A stretch of DNA of 64,000 bases from Elephas maximus indicus (Eukaryota > Chordata > Mammalia > Proboscidea > Elephantidae), in the NCBI RefSeq assembly GCF_024166365.1, contig NC_064831.1, positions 50,407,768-50,471,767 of the forward strand. Reading direction: 5' to 3'. Both the position numbers and the translations under genes were made by a program. The notes beneath the pieces are model-generated. The model made no database searches and was not told the DNA's origin. It worked only from the letters and a program-made list of their open reading frames with translations. How positions within the stretch are numbered: the first letter of the stretch is position 1; each line of letters starts with the position of its first letter. Positions 1-11,535 of the stretch are shown one piece after another.

Positions 1-868
1 TAAAATCCTTTTCAAGCTAAGGTATTATTCTATAATTCCTCACATTACCTAGAAGTGTCATCAAATAGAAAATAAAGATATTTTTCACATCCTTAAGTAA
101 TTCAGAAACATTGGGGATGATCCTTCTAAAGGATTAGGCTCAGGGATAAAGTTGCTCGCTTTCAGCAGGAGCAGTAACTTTCCTGGGACCCAGAGCTCAC
201 CAGGTGTAGGGAAATTGGTAATTTAATAAAAGGGTCCAAAGAGGCAGCAAGAGTTAACGTACCTGATGTAATTCACCACCGAATGTCGTTCAAACTTTGA
301 AATTAAAACCATAAAGAACTATGCAAGCATGAATTAAGCTAATCAAGAGTGTTTACCAAATATGAACATACTTGACACACAACACAGATAAATATACACA
401 CACAAAGCACATGCCTACAGCAGAAACACTGCTGTAATCCAACAAAGAGATAATACTAAGACTGGTTTGTTCAATGACAGCCCTGTTTTCAAAGCAATTT
501 AAAACAACTCATTTGTTTAACTGTTAAATCCATTTGTTCAAAGTCAGTAATTGTGAATTAAAAACAACAACAAAACACTGAAGGAGAAAAGCTTTGTTTT
601 CATAAGAACTGGTAGCACTTAGACCTAGAAAAAATGCCCAGATGAACTGAGCGCTACTGCCTTAGTGATCTCTTTTCTGAAACACCATTGTCTAGCTTTG
701 ACCTAGACACATGCTCCATAGAACAGTGTGTTACACCAACAGACTAATGAGGAACCCAAGACCAGGCTCACATAAGCTTGTTTGAACTGGACAGATACCA
801 AATGCAACAGAACCTTAGAGCACGCCACTCACCAAGGAGCTGAATTTGGTATGGAGTGACTGTATTTA
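1..868. other. Unannotated intergenic sequence
   Basis: AT-rich and single-copy in appearance. No gene, exon or recognised repeat was seen. Confidence 0.6.
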
Positions 869-869
869 A

Positions 870-1030
870 GAGCCCTGGTGTTGTAGTCCTTCAGAGTTAT
901 GGCTGCCAACCAAAAGGGTCAACAATTCATATCTACCAGCCACTCCTTGAAAACCCTATAGGGCAATTCTACTCTGTCCTCTAGGGGCCCTACTATGAGT
1001 CAGAATGCACTTGACAGCAATGGGTTTTAG
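870..1030 (+). mobile_element. AfroSINE
   Basis: Head AGCCCTGGTGTTGTAGT, body CTATAGGGCAATTCTACTCT, tail AGTCAGAATGCACTTGACAG. Flanked by TGTATTTA on both sides (about 861 and 1036), a likely target-site duplication. Confidence 0.85.
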
Positions 1031-1149
1031 TGGGTGTATTTAGGGCACCATACAAAGGTGTTATCTTTCTAAGAATCTGAAAGACCTTTCTGGAGGTCAT
1101 TTAAGCTCACTGAGCATCACTTTCATTTTTTCCTTCCTTTTTTCCTTTA

Positions 1150-1235
1150 ACAAGTAGTTACTGAACACCTACTATGTACCTGGCACTGAGCTAGGTGTTC
1201 TACATAGACAGTCTCTAATCTGTGACTAGATCTGT
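1150..1235 (+). mobile_element. MIR-family SINE fragment
   Basis: TACTGAACACCTACTATGTA and CTGGCACTGAGCTAGGTG are a recognisable MIR-like core. Confidence 0.65.
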
Positions 1236-1964
1236 GTCTCGTCCATCCTTTTGTTCCCAGAACCTAGTACAACACCTGGAGGACAATAGGTGGCTCAAAA
1301 GTGGAAGTTATCATCTTCATCATCATCGGTATGATCACTTATTGGTAGATAGGTTCACAGGTAACATAGAGGTCAAAGTGCAATGTGGATAGAGCCACAA
1401 GAGGCCTTAAAAAGCTAGAACAGGCTGCAGTTATTAATAGTAAGATGGTATTTAGATATTTTAAGCATAGGTTTCTTTACCTTGGTTGAGAAAAAAAATC
1501 GTAGATGTATAGGAGGATTATCCTTTTTTTAAAAAAAAAAAAAAAGAACAGATTCGGTCAATGATATATCAAATATGAGTCACCAATGTCATGTGGCTTC
1601 CAGAAGAGACAATGCAGCTTAGGCCCCATTAACAGGTACTGTATTCTGCGCGGCTTCCGAGACCACCCCACACCCACCCCCCACACGAATATTGCTTTCA
1701 CCTCTAGGAGCTGTGAACTTGTTTGGGGCAAGTGATCACAATAGTGAAGAATCTCAAGCCCCCATCTTGTGTAGAACAATTCAAGTTAATGGGAATATTT
1801 AGCTTTAAAAATTTGGAGGAGGACTTGTGGGGGGGGGGGGGGGGCCAAGGAGCGACAACAGTTGTTTTCAATCACTCAGTGGGCTTCCATGTAGAAGAGC
1901 GGGTTTGTGTTCTATAACTGTAAGGAGCACAACAAGAACTCACAAGAATAAAAGCAGTTACCCT

Positions 1965-2060
1965 TTATCGTGTTCTTTCTCTGTGCCAGATGCTATGCTG
2001 AGTATTCATGATTCCAATTAATTGTCACAGCCATCCTAGTATTAATGAGTGGTAGTTAAC
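1965..2060 (+). mobile_element. MIR-family SINE fragment
   Basis: CTGTGCCAGATGCTATGCTG and TCACAGCCATCCTAGTATTA. Confidence 0.55.
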
Positions 2061-2632
2061 AAGAAACAGATTTAAAGCCTACACGCAGAAGAATATGCTA
2101 ACAATTAGAGTCCCTCTAAGGTATAATAGGCTGCACTGAAGATGTGTGTTCTGACACTGGAGGCGGTCAATTACGTGCAAGAAAAACGCAGGTGAGGGGA
2201 TTTTGTTAAGAGAATTCAAGTATCAGATGGAGAGTGGAGTCAGATCATACTCCAAGCTCCGTGTATGACTTGTTAAAATAAAAAAAGCAGATTATATGAA
2301 AAATACAAGCAAGGAAGAGCTGATAGAATTTTAACTGGATAACAGAGAAACATGGGAAACACATTAGAAGGACATATCAAAAGTCATTTCAAGAAAAATA
2401 AGATGCCCTTCATAGAAATCAGGGCGTCCTTAAAGACACAGGACAAGTCTCACCTGTGTGATGATTCCTTCCTGATCCCTTGTAATGGAAAATGGGAGAG
2501 GGTAAATGAGCCCTCAGGCCACTTTTGTCCTCTTGGATTGGTGGGAAGAATTCATGTGAGGTGCTAGGTTCTGCAGATCCTTTCAGGACTTCTTGTTTTG
2601 ATTTTGTTTTCTAACTTTTTCCCCAGTTACTT

Positions 2633-2789
2633 TTAAGTCAATTTTGATTCATGGTGTCAGAGTAGAACTATGCTGATTTTTGTTCAAGGAGATTGCCAGG
2701 ACTTTCTTCCAAGGCACCTCTGGGTACTACTCAAACCTCCAACCATTCGGTTAGCAGCCAAGCATGTTAATAGTTTGCACCACCAGGAA
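2633..2789 (-). mobile_element. AfroSINE (LFSINE-like subtype), decayed
   Basis: The antisense tail GTCAATTTTGATTCATGGTG leads to the antisense head GGTTAGCAGCCAAGC...CACCACCAGGAAACC. Confidence 0.7.
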
Positions 2790-2921
2790 ACCAGGACTGG
2801 ATAGCTCCACGATGCTAGTATCCAATGGAAACCCAGGAAACCACAGCTGGATAGCTCTGTGATTCTAGTGTCCAATGGAAACCAGGTCTGGATAGCTCCA
2901 TGATTCTAGGACCCAACAGAA
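2784..2921 (+). repeat. 49-bp tandem repeat, about 2.8 copies
   Basis: Three units begin near 2784, 2834 and 2883. They share CTGGATAGCTC, GATTCTAG (or GATGCTAG) and TCCAATGGAAACC. It directly abuts the AfroSINE 5' end. Confidence 0.8.
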
Positions 2922-2929
2922 GGGAGACC

Positions 2930-4786
2930 TCCAGGCCTCCATTGCTTCTGACCATTTCAGGCTGCCATTCCTCTCCCTGCCGCAACAACTAAAAATGTGT
3001 GTATGGCCAACGACCTCAGTTAATCGGCTAGGAAACAGTCTGCTGTACTCTAGAAGAACTTGGACGATCCAATGAACCAGCCAGCGGCAAGGAAAGCTTT
3101 TGGAACACTGAATAAATTGGAACTCTTGCGGGGGGGGGGTGCATTTTGGATACTTAGGACAAGACCTGTGATGGTCAAATTTTAGAAAACAACGTCCAAT
3201 ACACAGCTTTGTGGTTCTTTCTGCTCTTTGTGCTGCTGTTGACCCTCAAGGAACAATTGGACTTCTTTTCTAAGATGTGTTTCGTACAGGAAAAGAGGGA
3301 AAGAAGAGAAGGAGGAGGAAAAAGGGAAGGTAAGGCAAAGGAAGAGGAAGACAGGAAAGGAGGGGAAGGAGAAAGAAAGATATATCCATAGACAGATGCA
3401 AAGGGTATGGGGTTGTGGCCTCTTACAGATAAACCAAGGATGAATTATTTTACCTGAAAAATGGGAATGGGGGCCCCCGCCCTACACGAAGCAGCACAGA
3501 AGACAGGTGGAGAGACAAATAGCTTCATCATCAAACACCACTCCCTGAGCTTTCCTGGGAGACAACACAGGCAGGGGAAGGAGTCAGGTTCGTATCAAAA
3601 GCCACTTAGACCAAACTTTGCTCAAACTACCACTCCAGCCGTCAGTGCCCCTCTCCACTGGAAGAGCACTGTCCCGTGGCTTCCTCCCAGGAGGGCAGAA
3701 TCCCATCTGCTGAAGGACGACGCTTCTGGAAGAAGCCTTCACTCATGAGCAGCGGCAAAGGCACATGGAAATTCAACCCAAGCAAGAATCCTCCAAAAAC
3801 GACTGTTCGGAGCCCCCTTGCATACAGCAGGTATTTTCCTCCACTTCAACAACAACAATTTGTTTTACTTTGATAAATAATGGTTTCATCATTAAACATC
3901 TGGCTTCTTCCTAGCAAATTAGGCCTCCAATGAGGAAAGTAGTGTTTATAATTCTAATTTGAAATGTAGCACATTAATATGCTGATTCTCATAATGTTTG
4001 CCTTAACCTGTTTGGAGAAATTATGACTACAAATATCTTGTACACAGCATCTCTAACTACCGGCTTGTACAAACAACATAAGAGCCGGAGCTGCCTCATC
4101 CAGACGATTGGAACCACTTCAGAGGCAATCATGATTAGTGCTTTGGCTGGAAGCCATATTTTACACATAAACTCAGCATCTGTCTCAGAGATGCTGTCCC
4201 AGCTAACAGACCCACCTCCACAGTTACTAATAAGCACATTCAGGAGAGCCAGATGGTCTGCCGGGAAGATCCCTGCCTTTTCCTGAGCTAGGCACACTGA
4301 AGGGAGGGAGCCCAAGCGGGCTCCAAGTCACATTTCCTCGGGCACCAGGCTCCTGCAATGCTGTGTGCAAATGGGCGCGCCACTAAAAAAGGATGCAAAT
4401 GAGGGTGCCATTCATTATTTATGGCTGGCACCTTGCCATCCCCTCCTCTGGGCTATGCCTGCCCGTAGGAATGGGAAAAGCATCTGATGTGAACAGGGCC
4501 ATCCTCAAGGAGGCGAGCCATTGAGAATCTCGCATTCTGCAAAGATCCTGCAGGCTCAGCACTTCTGGCCCACAGAAAAGCTGAGCTTTTCACTTCCTTC
4601 CTAACAAAGCCCTTGCGCTCTTCAGCTTCCATGTTGGTACCAAGGGTGTTTGGTATTTACAACCTAACCTCCAAAGGCAGGTTTGCTGCAATGTTCCCAT
4701 TCGTAGCCAAGGCCCTTTACCTCCTGCCTGGGTTCAAGCCCAGGAAAGGGAAAAAGGAAAGAGGGGGTAGTCGGTCTGTAGGAGAG
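2930..4786. other. Single-copy intergenic stretch with octamer motifs
   Basis: Apart from the purine tract it shows no repeat. The 4020-4460 part is balanced in composition and contains TGCAAAT at 4366 and ATGCAAAT at 4393. It may be a conserved non-coding element; its short frames on both strands look like chance. Confidence 0.45.
3287..3381 (+). repeat. Polypurine (GGAA/GAAG-rich) tract
   Basis: About 95 bases, almost only A and G, with a few interruptions. It is low-complexity and responsible for a Lys/Glu/Arg-rich chance reading frame. Confidence 0.85.
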
Positions 4787-5000
4787 AGGAGGTCCTTCAG
4801 TGGCACAAATGGTTTCCATTTGGCTACTAAGGGAAAGGTTGACAGTTGGAACCCACCCAGTGCACCATGGAAAAAAGGCCTGACGATCTGCTTCTGTAAA
4901 GACTACAGCCAAGAAAACCCTAGGGAGCTCAGTTCTACTCTGTAGTACGTGGAGTCACCATTAGTTGGAAATGACTAATGGCAACTGGTTTGCGTTTTGT
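4787..5000 (+). mobile_element. AfroSINE, long subtype, decayed
   Basis: It contains CTTCAGTGGCACAAATGG (head), GTAAAGACTACAGCCAAGAA (middle) and the tail AGTTGGAAATGACTAATGGC. Confidence 0.75.
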
Positions 5001-5361
5001 GGTTTATATGGAGAGAAAAGCCAAGTTCTAGGCTAAGCTGGCTGGAAGCTACATCAACAGAACCACTCATTTCTTTGGGGTCAGAGCCTATAGATCTTAT
5101 GCTGTAATACTAAAATATTTCACAAGTTTACATCATCTTTCCCTAGCTGATTATAAGCTACACGAGGGCACTGACCATATATTATACTTATTTCATATTT
5201 CTCTCAAGTGCTTAACACTGTGCCCACAAGATCATCACTGAATGCTCAAAGATACTTAACTCTAAGTAAACGTCACACTAACTTTGCAACTTTTTATGTC
5301 TAAATTTCAAAAAATATATTAAAGAACCAATTAAATAAGGCTTGGATAAGAGACCAACTAA

Positions 5362-5470
5362 CCAACCAGCTGCCATTGAGTCAGTTCTGACTCATGGCAA
5401 CCCCATGTCTATCAGAGTAGAACTGTGCTCCATAGGGTTTTCAATGGCCAATGTTTTCAGAAATAGGTTG
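5362..5470 (-). mobile_element. AfroSINE, first part (split by an LTR)
   Basis: The antisense tail GAGTCAGTTCTGACTCATGG runs to AGAAATAGGTTG, where the LTR begins. It resumes at 5949 with GGCTGCCAGATC...TCTTCTGAGGTGCC and ends near 5985. Confidence 0.8.
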
Positions 5471-5948
5471 TGTCATGGATTGAATTGTGCCTCCAAAAAA
5501 ATACGTGTCAACTTGGTTAGGCCATGATTCCCCGAATTGTGTGGTTGTCCTCCATTTTTATTGTAATTTTATGTTTAAGAGGATTAAGGTCACATCCCTG
5601 ACTCAATATAAAGAGAGTTTCCCTGGGTGTGGCCTGCACCACCTTTTATCTTACAAGAGATCAGGAAAGGGAAGCAAGAAGAGAGTTGGGGACCTCATAT
5701 CACCAAGAAATCAGCACTAGGAGCAGAGAGCGTCCTTTGGACCCGGGGTCCCTGCATTGAGAAGCTCCTTGACCAGGGGAAGGTTGACAACAGGGACCTT
5801 CCTCCTGAGCTGACAGAGAAAGCCTTCCCCTGGAGCCAGTGCCCTGATTTTGGACTCGTAGCCTACTAGACTGAGGGAATAAATTTCTCTTTGCTAAAGC
5901 CATCCACTTGTGGTATTTCTGTTATACCGGCACTAGATGACTAAGACA
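5471..5948 (+). mobile_element. Solo LTR, ERVL-MaLR-like, inside an AfroSINE
   Basis: It starts TGTCATGGATTGAATTGTG and ends GACTAAGACA, so TG...CA termini over 478 bases. It is flanked by GGTTG and GGCTG, a five-base target duplication with one change. AATAAA lies at about 5878. No internal retroviral genes are present. Confidence 0.8.
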
Positions 5949-5985
5949 GGCTGCCAGATCTCTCTTCTGAGGTGCCTCTGGGTAG
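5949..5985 (-). mobile_element. AfroSINE, second part after LTR insertion
   Basis: The continuation GCTGCCAGATCTCTCTTCTG matches the antisense AfroSINE body that the LTR interrupted. Confidence 0.7.
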
Positions 5986-6101
5986 AAAAGGGATCCCTAA
6001 AATACTGCCTTATAGGAAGGTATTTCAAGGAATATGATTAAATTCATGCTTTATCCAAATCCATTTATAAACTGCATTTTAACAGGGCTTACCAGCATTT
6101 T

Positions 6102-6270
6102 TGGAAACCTTGGTGGTGTAGTGGTTAAGTGCTACAGCTGCTAAGCAAGAGGTCGGCAGCTTGAATCCACCAGGAGCTCCTTGGAAACTCTATGGGGCAG
6201 TTCTACTCTGTCCTATAGGGTCGCTATGAGTCAGAATCGACTCAATGGCAATGGGTTTGGTTTTGGGGTT
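6102..6270 (+). mobile_element. AfroSINE
   Basis: A well-kept copy from GGAAACCTTGGTGGTGTAG to GAATCGACTCAATGGCAATG, ending in GGTTTGGTTTTGG. Confidence 0.9.
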
Positions 6271-6764
6271 TTAGCAGCATTTTGCTACTCAGAAAACCCA
6301 TCCATGTCTTCTTCTTTGCAGCTTTGTAAGTGTGGTCTTCTGCAACCACTCAAGCAGCATTGGTTTCTGCTCTGTCAAAAACCTACATACTCCAAGCTCC
6401 ATTGTCACCCTCCAGAAGGGGCACTGAAGAAATACCTACACTCCAAGGCAGGCCAGCTCCTAAGACCTGGTGTCTCAGCAATCTACAATCCAATAGCTCA
6501 TTTAAGATAAGATTATTAATTTTTAAGGGATAGTGGGGACCCATTCTGCTAAAGGTTTTGCCTGTTTCAGTCTTAATTTCAAATGGTTATTCTAAGAATC
6601 TTTTTAAAAAGTGGTGTAAGACAATTGCATCACTCACATCCTTACTATTATTAAAATGGATCATTCTGCATCAAGCCAACAGGCCCACCCTACAGGCTGA
6701 AGCTGGGGTTGGGAACAGTTCTTGCTGTGACTTTATCTCCCAGAGCTATTCATAGACGCCACCG

Positions 6765-7170
6765 TTCACCTGTCGGTTTGTCGTTGGCTTGTGTGTTGCT
6801 GTGATGCTGGAAGCCATGCCACCGGTATTTCAAATACCAGCAGGACCACCCATGGTGGGCAGGTTCCAGTGTAGCTTTCAGACTAAGACAGATGAGGAAG
6901 AAGGACCTGACAATCTACTTCTGAAGAAAACTGGTCAGTGAAGACCTTATGAAGAGCAGTGGAACATTGTCTGATACAGTTCCAGAAGATGAGCCCCTCA
7001 GGTTGGAAGTCACTCAAAATACAACTAGGGAAGAGTTGCCTCCTCAAAGTGGAATTGACCTTAAAAACATGGATGGAGTAAAGCTTTCTGGGCCTTCACT
7101 GGCTGATGTGCCATGACTCAAAATGAGAAGAAACTGCTGCAAACACCCATGAATAATCATTAATAACTCA
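6765..7170 (+). mobile_element. RTE LINE 5' end fragment
   Basis: It matches, in sense, the 5' end of the minus-strand RTE at 21228-24410. Shared blocks are GTGTTGCTGTGATGCTGGAA, AACATTGTCTGATA and GATGAGCCCCT, all before the endonuclease region. It is 5' sequence without the rest, so it is a remnant. Confidence 0.75.
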
Positions 7171-7359
7171 TAAAGGGCTGTGACTGAACACCCACTTTGT
7201 GGTTCTGCTTTCATTCTGTGGGTATGTTTTAAGCAACTGTGTTTGGCTGTCCAGTGTCCTAGACACTAGGGATATCAAGATAAGAAAGTACAGTCCCGGG
7301 TACAATTACTTTGGCAAAAGTATAGTAATGCCTGGTAAAGGTAAACAAGTGTATGTCTT

Positions 7360-7699
7360 CTGCCGAGATATCCCCCTTCCAGCTATATGTACCCCAACAT
7401 TGTTCTTGCTCTTGGCAAGAATTTTCATAAGAATTTTTGTTCATAATTGCAAAGCCTAGAAACAAGGTCATCAAAAATAGATTCAGTAAATGCAAATGAT
7501 GAATTTATCAAATGGAATCTGTGCAGCCATAGAAAAAAATGAATGAACCATAGCAACACATATCAACAGAATAAATCTCAAATATAGTAATGAAAGAAGC
7601 AAATCATGAAAGAATAGAAACAATTCCATTTATATAAATTTCAAATACAGACCAAATGAAAGAATAAATTGTCTAGGCACACATATTAAAAAAAAAAAA
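7360..7699 (+). mobile_element. Old L1 3' region, first part
   Basis: It contains L1 landmarks TTCATAATTGCAAAGCCTAG and GAATCTGTGCAGCCATAG...AATGAATGAACCATAGCAAC. An AfroSINE at 7700 splits it. Confidence 0.75.
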
Positions 7700-7861
7700 A
7701 AACCCAGACCCTTTGCTATAGAGTTGATTCCAACTCATAGTGACCCTATAGGACAGAGTAGAACTGCCTCATATGGTTTCCAAGGAGTGCCTGGTGGATT
7801 CAAACCGCTGACCTTTTGGTTAACATCAGTAGCTCTTAACCACTACACCACCAGGATTTCT
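7700..7861 (-). mobile_element. AfroSINE inserted in L1
   Basis: From AGAGTTGATTCCAACTCATA (antisense tail) to CTTAACCACTACACCACCAG (antisense head). Confidence 0.88.
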
Positions 7862-8155
7862 GGCTTTTCAAAACTTGTAGAGAAAAGCAAGCTTATAACA
7901 TGAGATTCAGGATAACAGTTACCTATAGCAACTGGGAGAAGCAGATAAAATCAGAGAGGGGCACTTTCTGAGGATTAAAAAAAAAAAAAAAGGATTGGCA
8001 ACGTCCTATTTCTAAGGCCTGGGTAATGGACACACAAGTGATTTTGTGGTGTTTGTTCTTTAAACTGTTCATATACAGTTTGAAACACTTTTGTACATAT
8101 GCTGCAGTTCAAAAATATGTTTTAAATGTGTTATAATGAAAGTAAAAATAATACT
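7862..8155 (+). mobile_element. Old L1 3' region, second part
   Basis: It continues the L1 3' UTR: AGGGGCACTTTCTGAGGATT, then CTGGGTAATGGACACACAAG and TTGTACATATGCTGCAGTTC. Confidence 0.65.
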
Positions 8156-10599
8156 GCAATAAAGATAGATGGGTTTCTTGCCTCTAAGCACTATTAAAAA
8201 AAAAAATAGACACAACATGAGGCCACCCATGCTATATTTGCATATAAAGTCAAAAGGGAAGAAGCAGTCACCTCTGCCTGAGGTGTCCGAAGACTTCAAG
8301 GGAAGAGTTGGCCCCTGAGCTGAGAACAGTCACCCAATCAAAGCAAGGTAAAAGGGCAAGGAGAAACAGCAGCAAAAAGGCCTAGAAAGACAAAGGAACA
8401 TGTCGCCTTGGAAAAACTAAAAGTAATGTGCTTGGGCTGCTTTTGAGAGAAGGATAGTTGTAGCTGGAGAGGTAGGTAAGGGCAGATCAGGAAAACTATT
8501 GTATTCCTTACTAAAGAATGAGTTTGGACTGGATTCCAAGAGCAATGAGGTTTATCCATCATATGCTTGGGTCATTCTAGAAGCACTGGGTGGGACTAGC
8601 ATCCAGGGTGGACTAGAGGCAGGAAGACCAGACAGAAGACTGCTGAAATGCAGGTGAGAGGTACTTAAACTAGAGCAGGAAATGTGGGATCGCAGAAGGG
8701 TTGGATTCTAGAGTTCGGTTGCCCATTGAGGTGAGAAGAGGGAGAGATCTAAGGTGATCCACAAGAATCTTGTTTGGATTAAGAATTCAGGAAAAGGACC
8801 AAGGGTGTTGGTGGGAATGGCTTTTCCTCCACTGGAGGGAAGTAAAAGGGAGAGATAATGAGTTCAGGTTGCATCTAATGGCTCAGTTGGCATTGAAGTT
8901 GTGTGGCTGCTTCAGGCCAACTGATACTCATTAGTCTATACCCAGAGTGGAGCAAAGGGAAAAAGTACCAGCTGGTTTGTCTCTTCAGGTACAGTGAGGG
9001 AAGAGACAGAATTCTACAGCAACAGTGAAGTTCTTAGATCATCTCTGGTTTTAGGTATCTATGTTGTCCTTGATCACCCTTACAGACTTATCCGCTGGGT
9101 CCATCAGAAGCCCATATATGCATGTCATCCACCACCAAGAAGCTGTTTCCAGAACATGGAAGAGGTGGCACAAGCCTCATAAATACCATGAGAGAAGTGT
9201 GGCTTTCATTTGGTACCAAACATATGGGATTCCCATGAAGTTGTCATATCATATAGACCAAATTATGGCCTGTGTTTCATGTGTCTTTAATGAATGCAAA
9301 AGTGTAGAGAATTTTAGAGGCATTTAGAGCAAATGAATCCTTCAGTTAGGCTTTGGTGGGCGATCTTAAGTTAGAATTCTCAATGCAGCTATCATCCATC
9401 CACCCAATCCCGTTTCCCCCCAAAAATTTCTGTGAAAATCTGAAGAATCTTATCCCTATTATTAGAACGTTGAATGGTTGCCCAAACCCTTGTCTAGCTT
9501 CATATCCTTCCTTGATGTTTAACATTGTACCCGTGTAGAAATAGTTTGGGGACTGGAAGAGGATATCATGATCTTGGTAAATAAATATTTGAATTCATTC
9601 TAAACATTGGGAACCAACAGAAGAACCTGGGAGAATGAGAAGCTGTAGTTAGTGCATTAAAGGGTAAGGCTTTTTTTCAAGCCCCATGTAACCATAGATC
9701 CAATTCATTCAAAATATGTGGCCAAGTTGGGGCACAGGAGATGAGCAGATTCAGGGAGGGGAAGGTGGCTCTCAGGAGGAGGTTCATGAGTACTCGTGCA
9801 CATGTTCGTTTTATCACATGGTCAGAAATCACAGTCACCTACAAGGTATTTTCTTACATGGCATTCACCCCTCCAAAAAAAAAAAAAGTCTCCTTCAACA
9901 CACCAACGCCATCACCTCCATTGTTCTGAAATCCTGAAAACACTATGATACAGAGGCACCACAGGAAGGGGTAGCATTCTAACACTCTTCCCTCCACCCC
10001 AGGGACTGAAACCAGGTGCATGAAGCCAGGAGTGGAGGATGAACCAAATAAACTTTACCCACTGCCCAGTGGCTCTAGCTCCTGGGGCCAGCCCTAAATA
10101 CAGTAAGCTTATTACCAAAGCACTCTGCACAATTCATGCCCTTTACTCGCCCCAGCAAACCTCTGCAGCTGCATTATTCCCATTTTAGAGGCCAGGAAGC
10201 AGGCTCAGGTGTAAAAAAATGTAGTCAAGTCAAAAATTTGACCAAGATCACCCAGTAAGAGACAGAAGAAGGACAGACTGTCTGAGGGGCTTCAGACCCT
10301 GTGGGGTATGAACCTTTTCACAACACAGAGAGCAGAAACAGAAAGCACATCCAGAAGTTAAGAGTGGAGTACCAGAAGGGAATTCCAGCATACTGGGAAA
10401 TGTTTTTATCTAATCTAAATGCTGGGTTGGAAAGTAGAGGGACACTGGGGGGTTAAAATTTACCTCAGAGAAAATCTTTCAAAACCAGAAGTAGTAAATC
10501 TTAAAGGGTCACATCCTCCTGGAAACTGGGTGAATTTCAGGAGCCGTTGTTCTGGGAACTAAACAGCACGCAGGGAGAGAAACAGGAGAGGATTCAATT
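8156..10599. other. Unannotated intergenic sequence
   Basis: Besides a MIR fragment at 10130, nothing was recognised. The 8580-8890 part resembles old repeat sequence but was not assigned. Confidence 0.5.
10130..10275 (+). mobile_element. MIR-family SINE fragment
   Basis: TTATTCCCATTTTAGAGGCC and GACCAAGATCACCCAGTAAG. Confidence 0.65.
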
Positions 10600-10649
10600 A
10601 GATTTACGTGGATCAATCCTTAAGCTTCAGCGCTCAATAATATTGGTCA

Positions 10650-11014
10650 TTTGACCCGGCTTACTGGAGAAACCCTGAGAGTATGACCCCTGGACACCCT
10701 TTTAACTCAGTACCGAAGTCACTCCTGAGATTTATCCTTCACCCAAAGGTTAGGCAGATCCGTAAAACAAACAATAATGTATGTAGCTCAACCACATATA
10801 CGAGACTAAATGGGCACATCAGTCCAGGGGCAAGGACAAGAAGGCAGGAGGGGACAGGAAAGCTACACAAATAGAAATGGGGAACCCAAGGTTGAGAAGG
10901 AGAGAGTGTTGACACATTGCAAGGCTGGCAACAAATGTCACAAAACAATATGTGTATTGTTTAATGAGAAAATAATTCGCTCTGTAAACCTTCATCTAAA
11001 GCACAATAAATAAT
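10650..11014 (+). mobile_element. 5'-truncated L1 3' end with target duplication
   Basis: 365 bases of elephant-type L1 3' UTR (CTGAGAGTATGACCCCTGGA ... TAAAGCACAATAAA). AATAATATTGGTCA occurs on both sides (10636-10649 and 11015-11028), a perfect 14-base target-site duplication. Confidence 0.88.
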
Positions 11015-11317
11015 AATAATATTGGTCAATTGAATAAATGAATTTCTCAAACATGCTTTCTCCAGTGGTGAATAATAGAAAGAATGGTCTAAGAAGGACT
11101 CAGAGAGCTAAACGCTCTGAGAAGCAAAAGTGGCAATTAAAGAAAAAATGCAAGCACACACACATTTTTTAAGGCACCAACTTCAGAAAACTAATCCAAA
11201 TCACCGTGGTCAACTGACAGCTGAACCTGTGTCAACATGGGAATCAAATGCCTACCTCACACAGCACCTCCCAGCACCTCCATCCAGCTTCATCACTGCC
11301 AAATGAATGCCTAGGTC

Positions 11318-11535
11318 AGGGGTCCCTAAAGTATGGTCCAAAGACCAGTAGCAGCAGCATCACCTGGAAATGCAAAGTTTCAAGGTCCACCCCAGACTTG
11401 GATCAATGCTACAGCTTCAGAGCTCAACACTATTGGTCGATCGAATAAGTGAACTTCTTAAACCTGCTTTCTTACTTGCTTACTGGGGCCAGTGATCTGG
11501 TATAACAAGCCCTCCAGGTGATTTGGATATACTCT
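11318..11535 (+). mobile_element. MER20-like hAT transposon, interrupted
   Basis: AAAGTATGGTCCAAAGACCA and CATCACCTGGAAATGCAAAG begin it; CTGGGGCCAGTGATCTGG and AGCCCTCCAGGTGATTTGGA end it. About 70 bases of foreign sequence split it. Confidence 0.65.

Noticed and set aside
3209-3391. 60-codon frame rich in Lys, Arg and Glu
   Set aside because: It reads the polypurine tract; composition alone explains it.
4664-4945. Overlapping frames of 82 and 110 codons on opposite strands
   Set aside because: They run through an AfroSINE and flanking sequence. No splice signals or protein family are visible.
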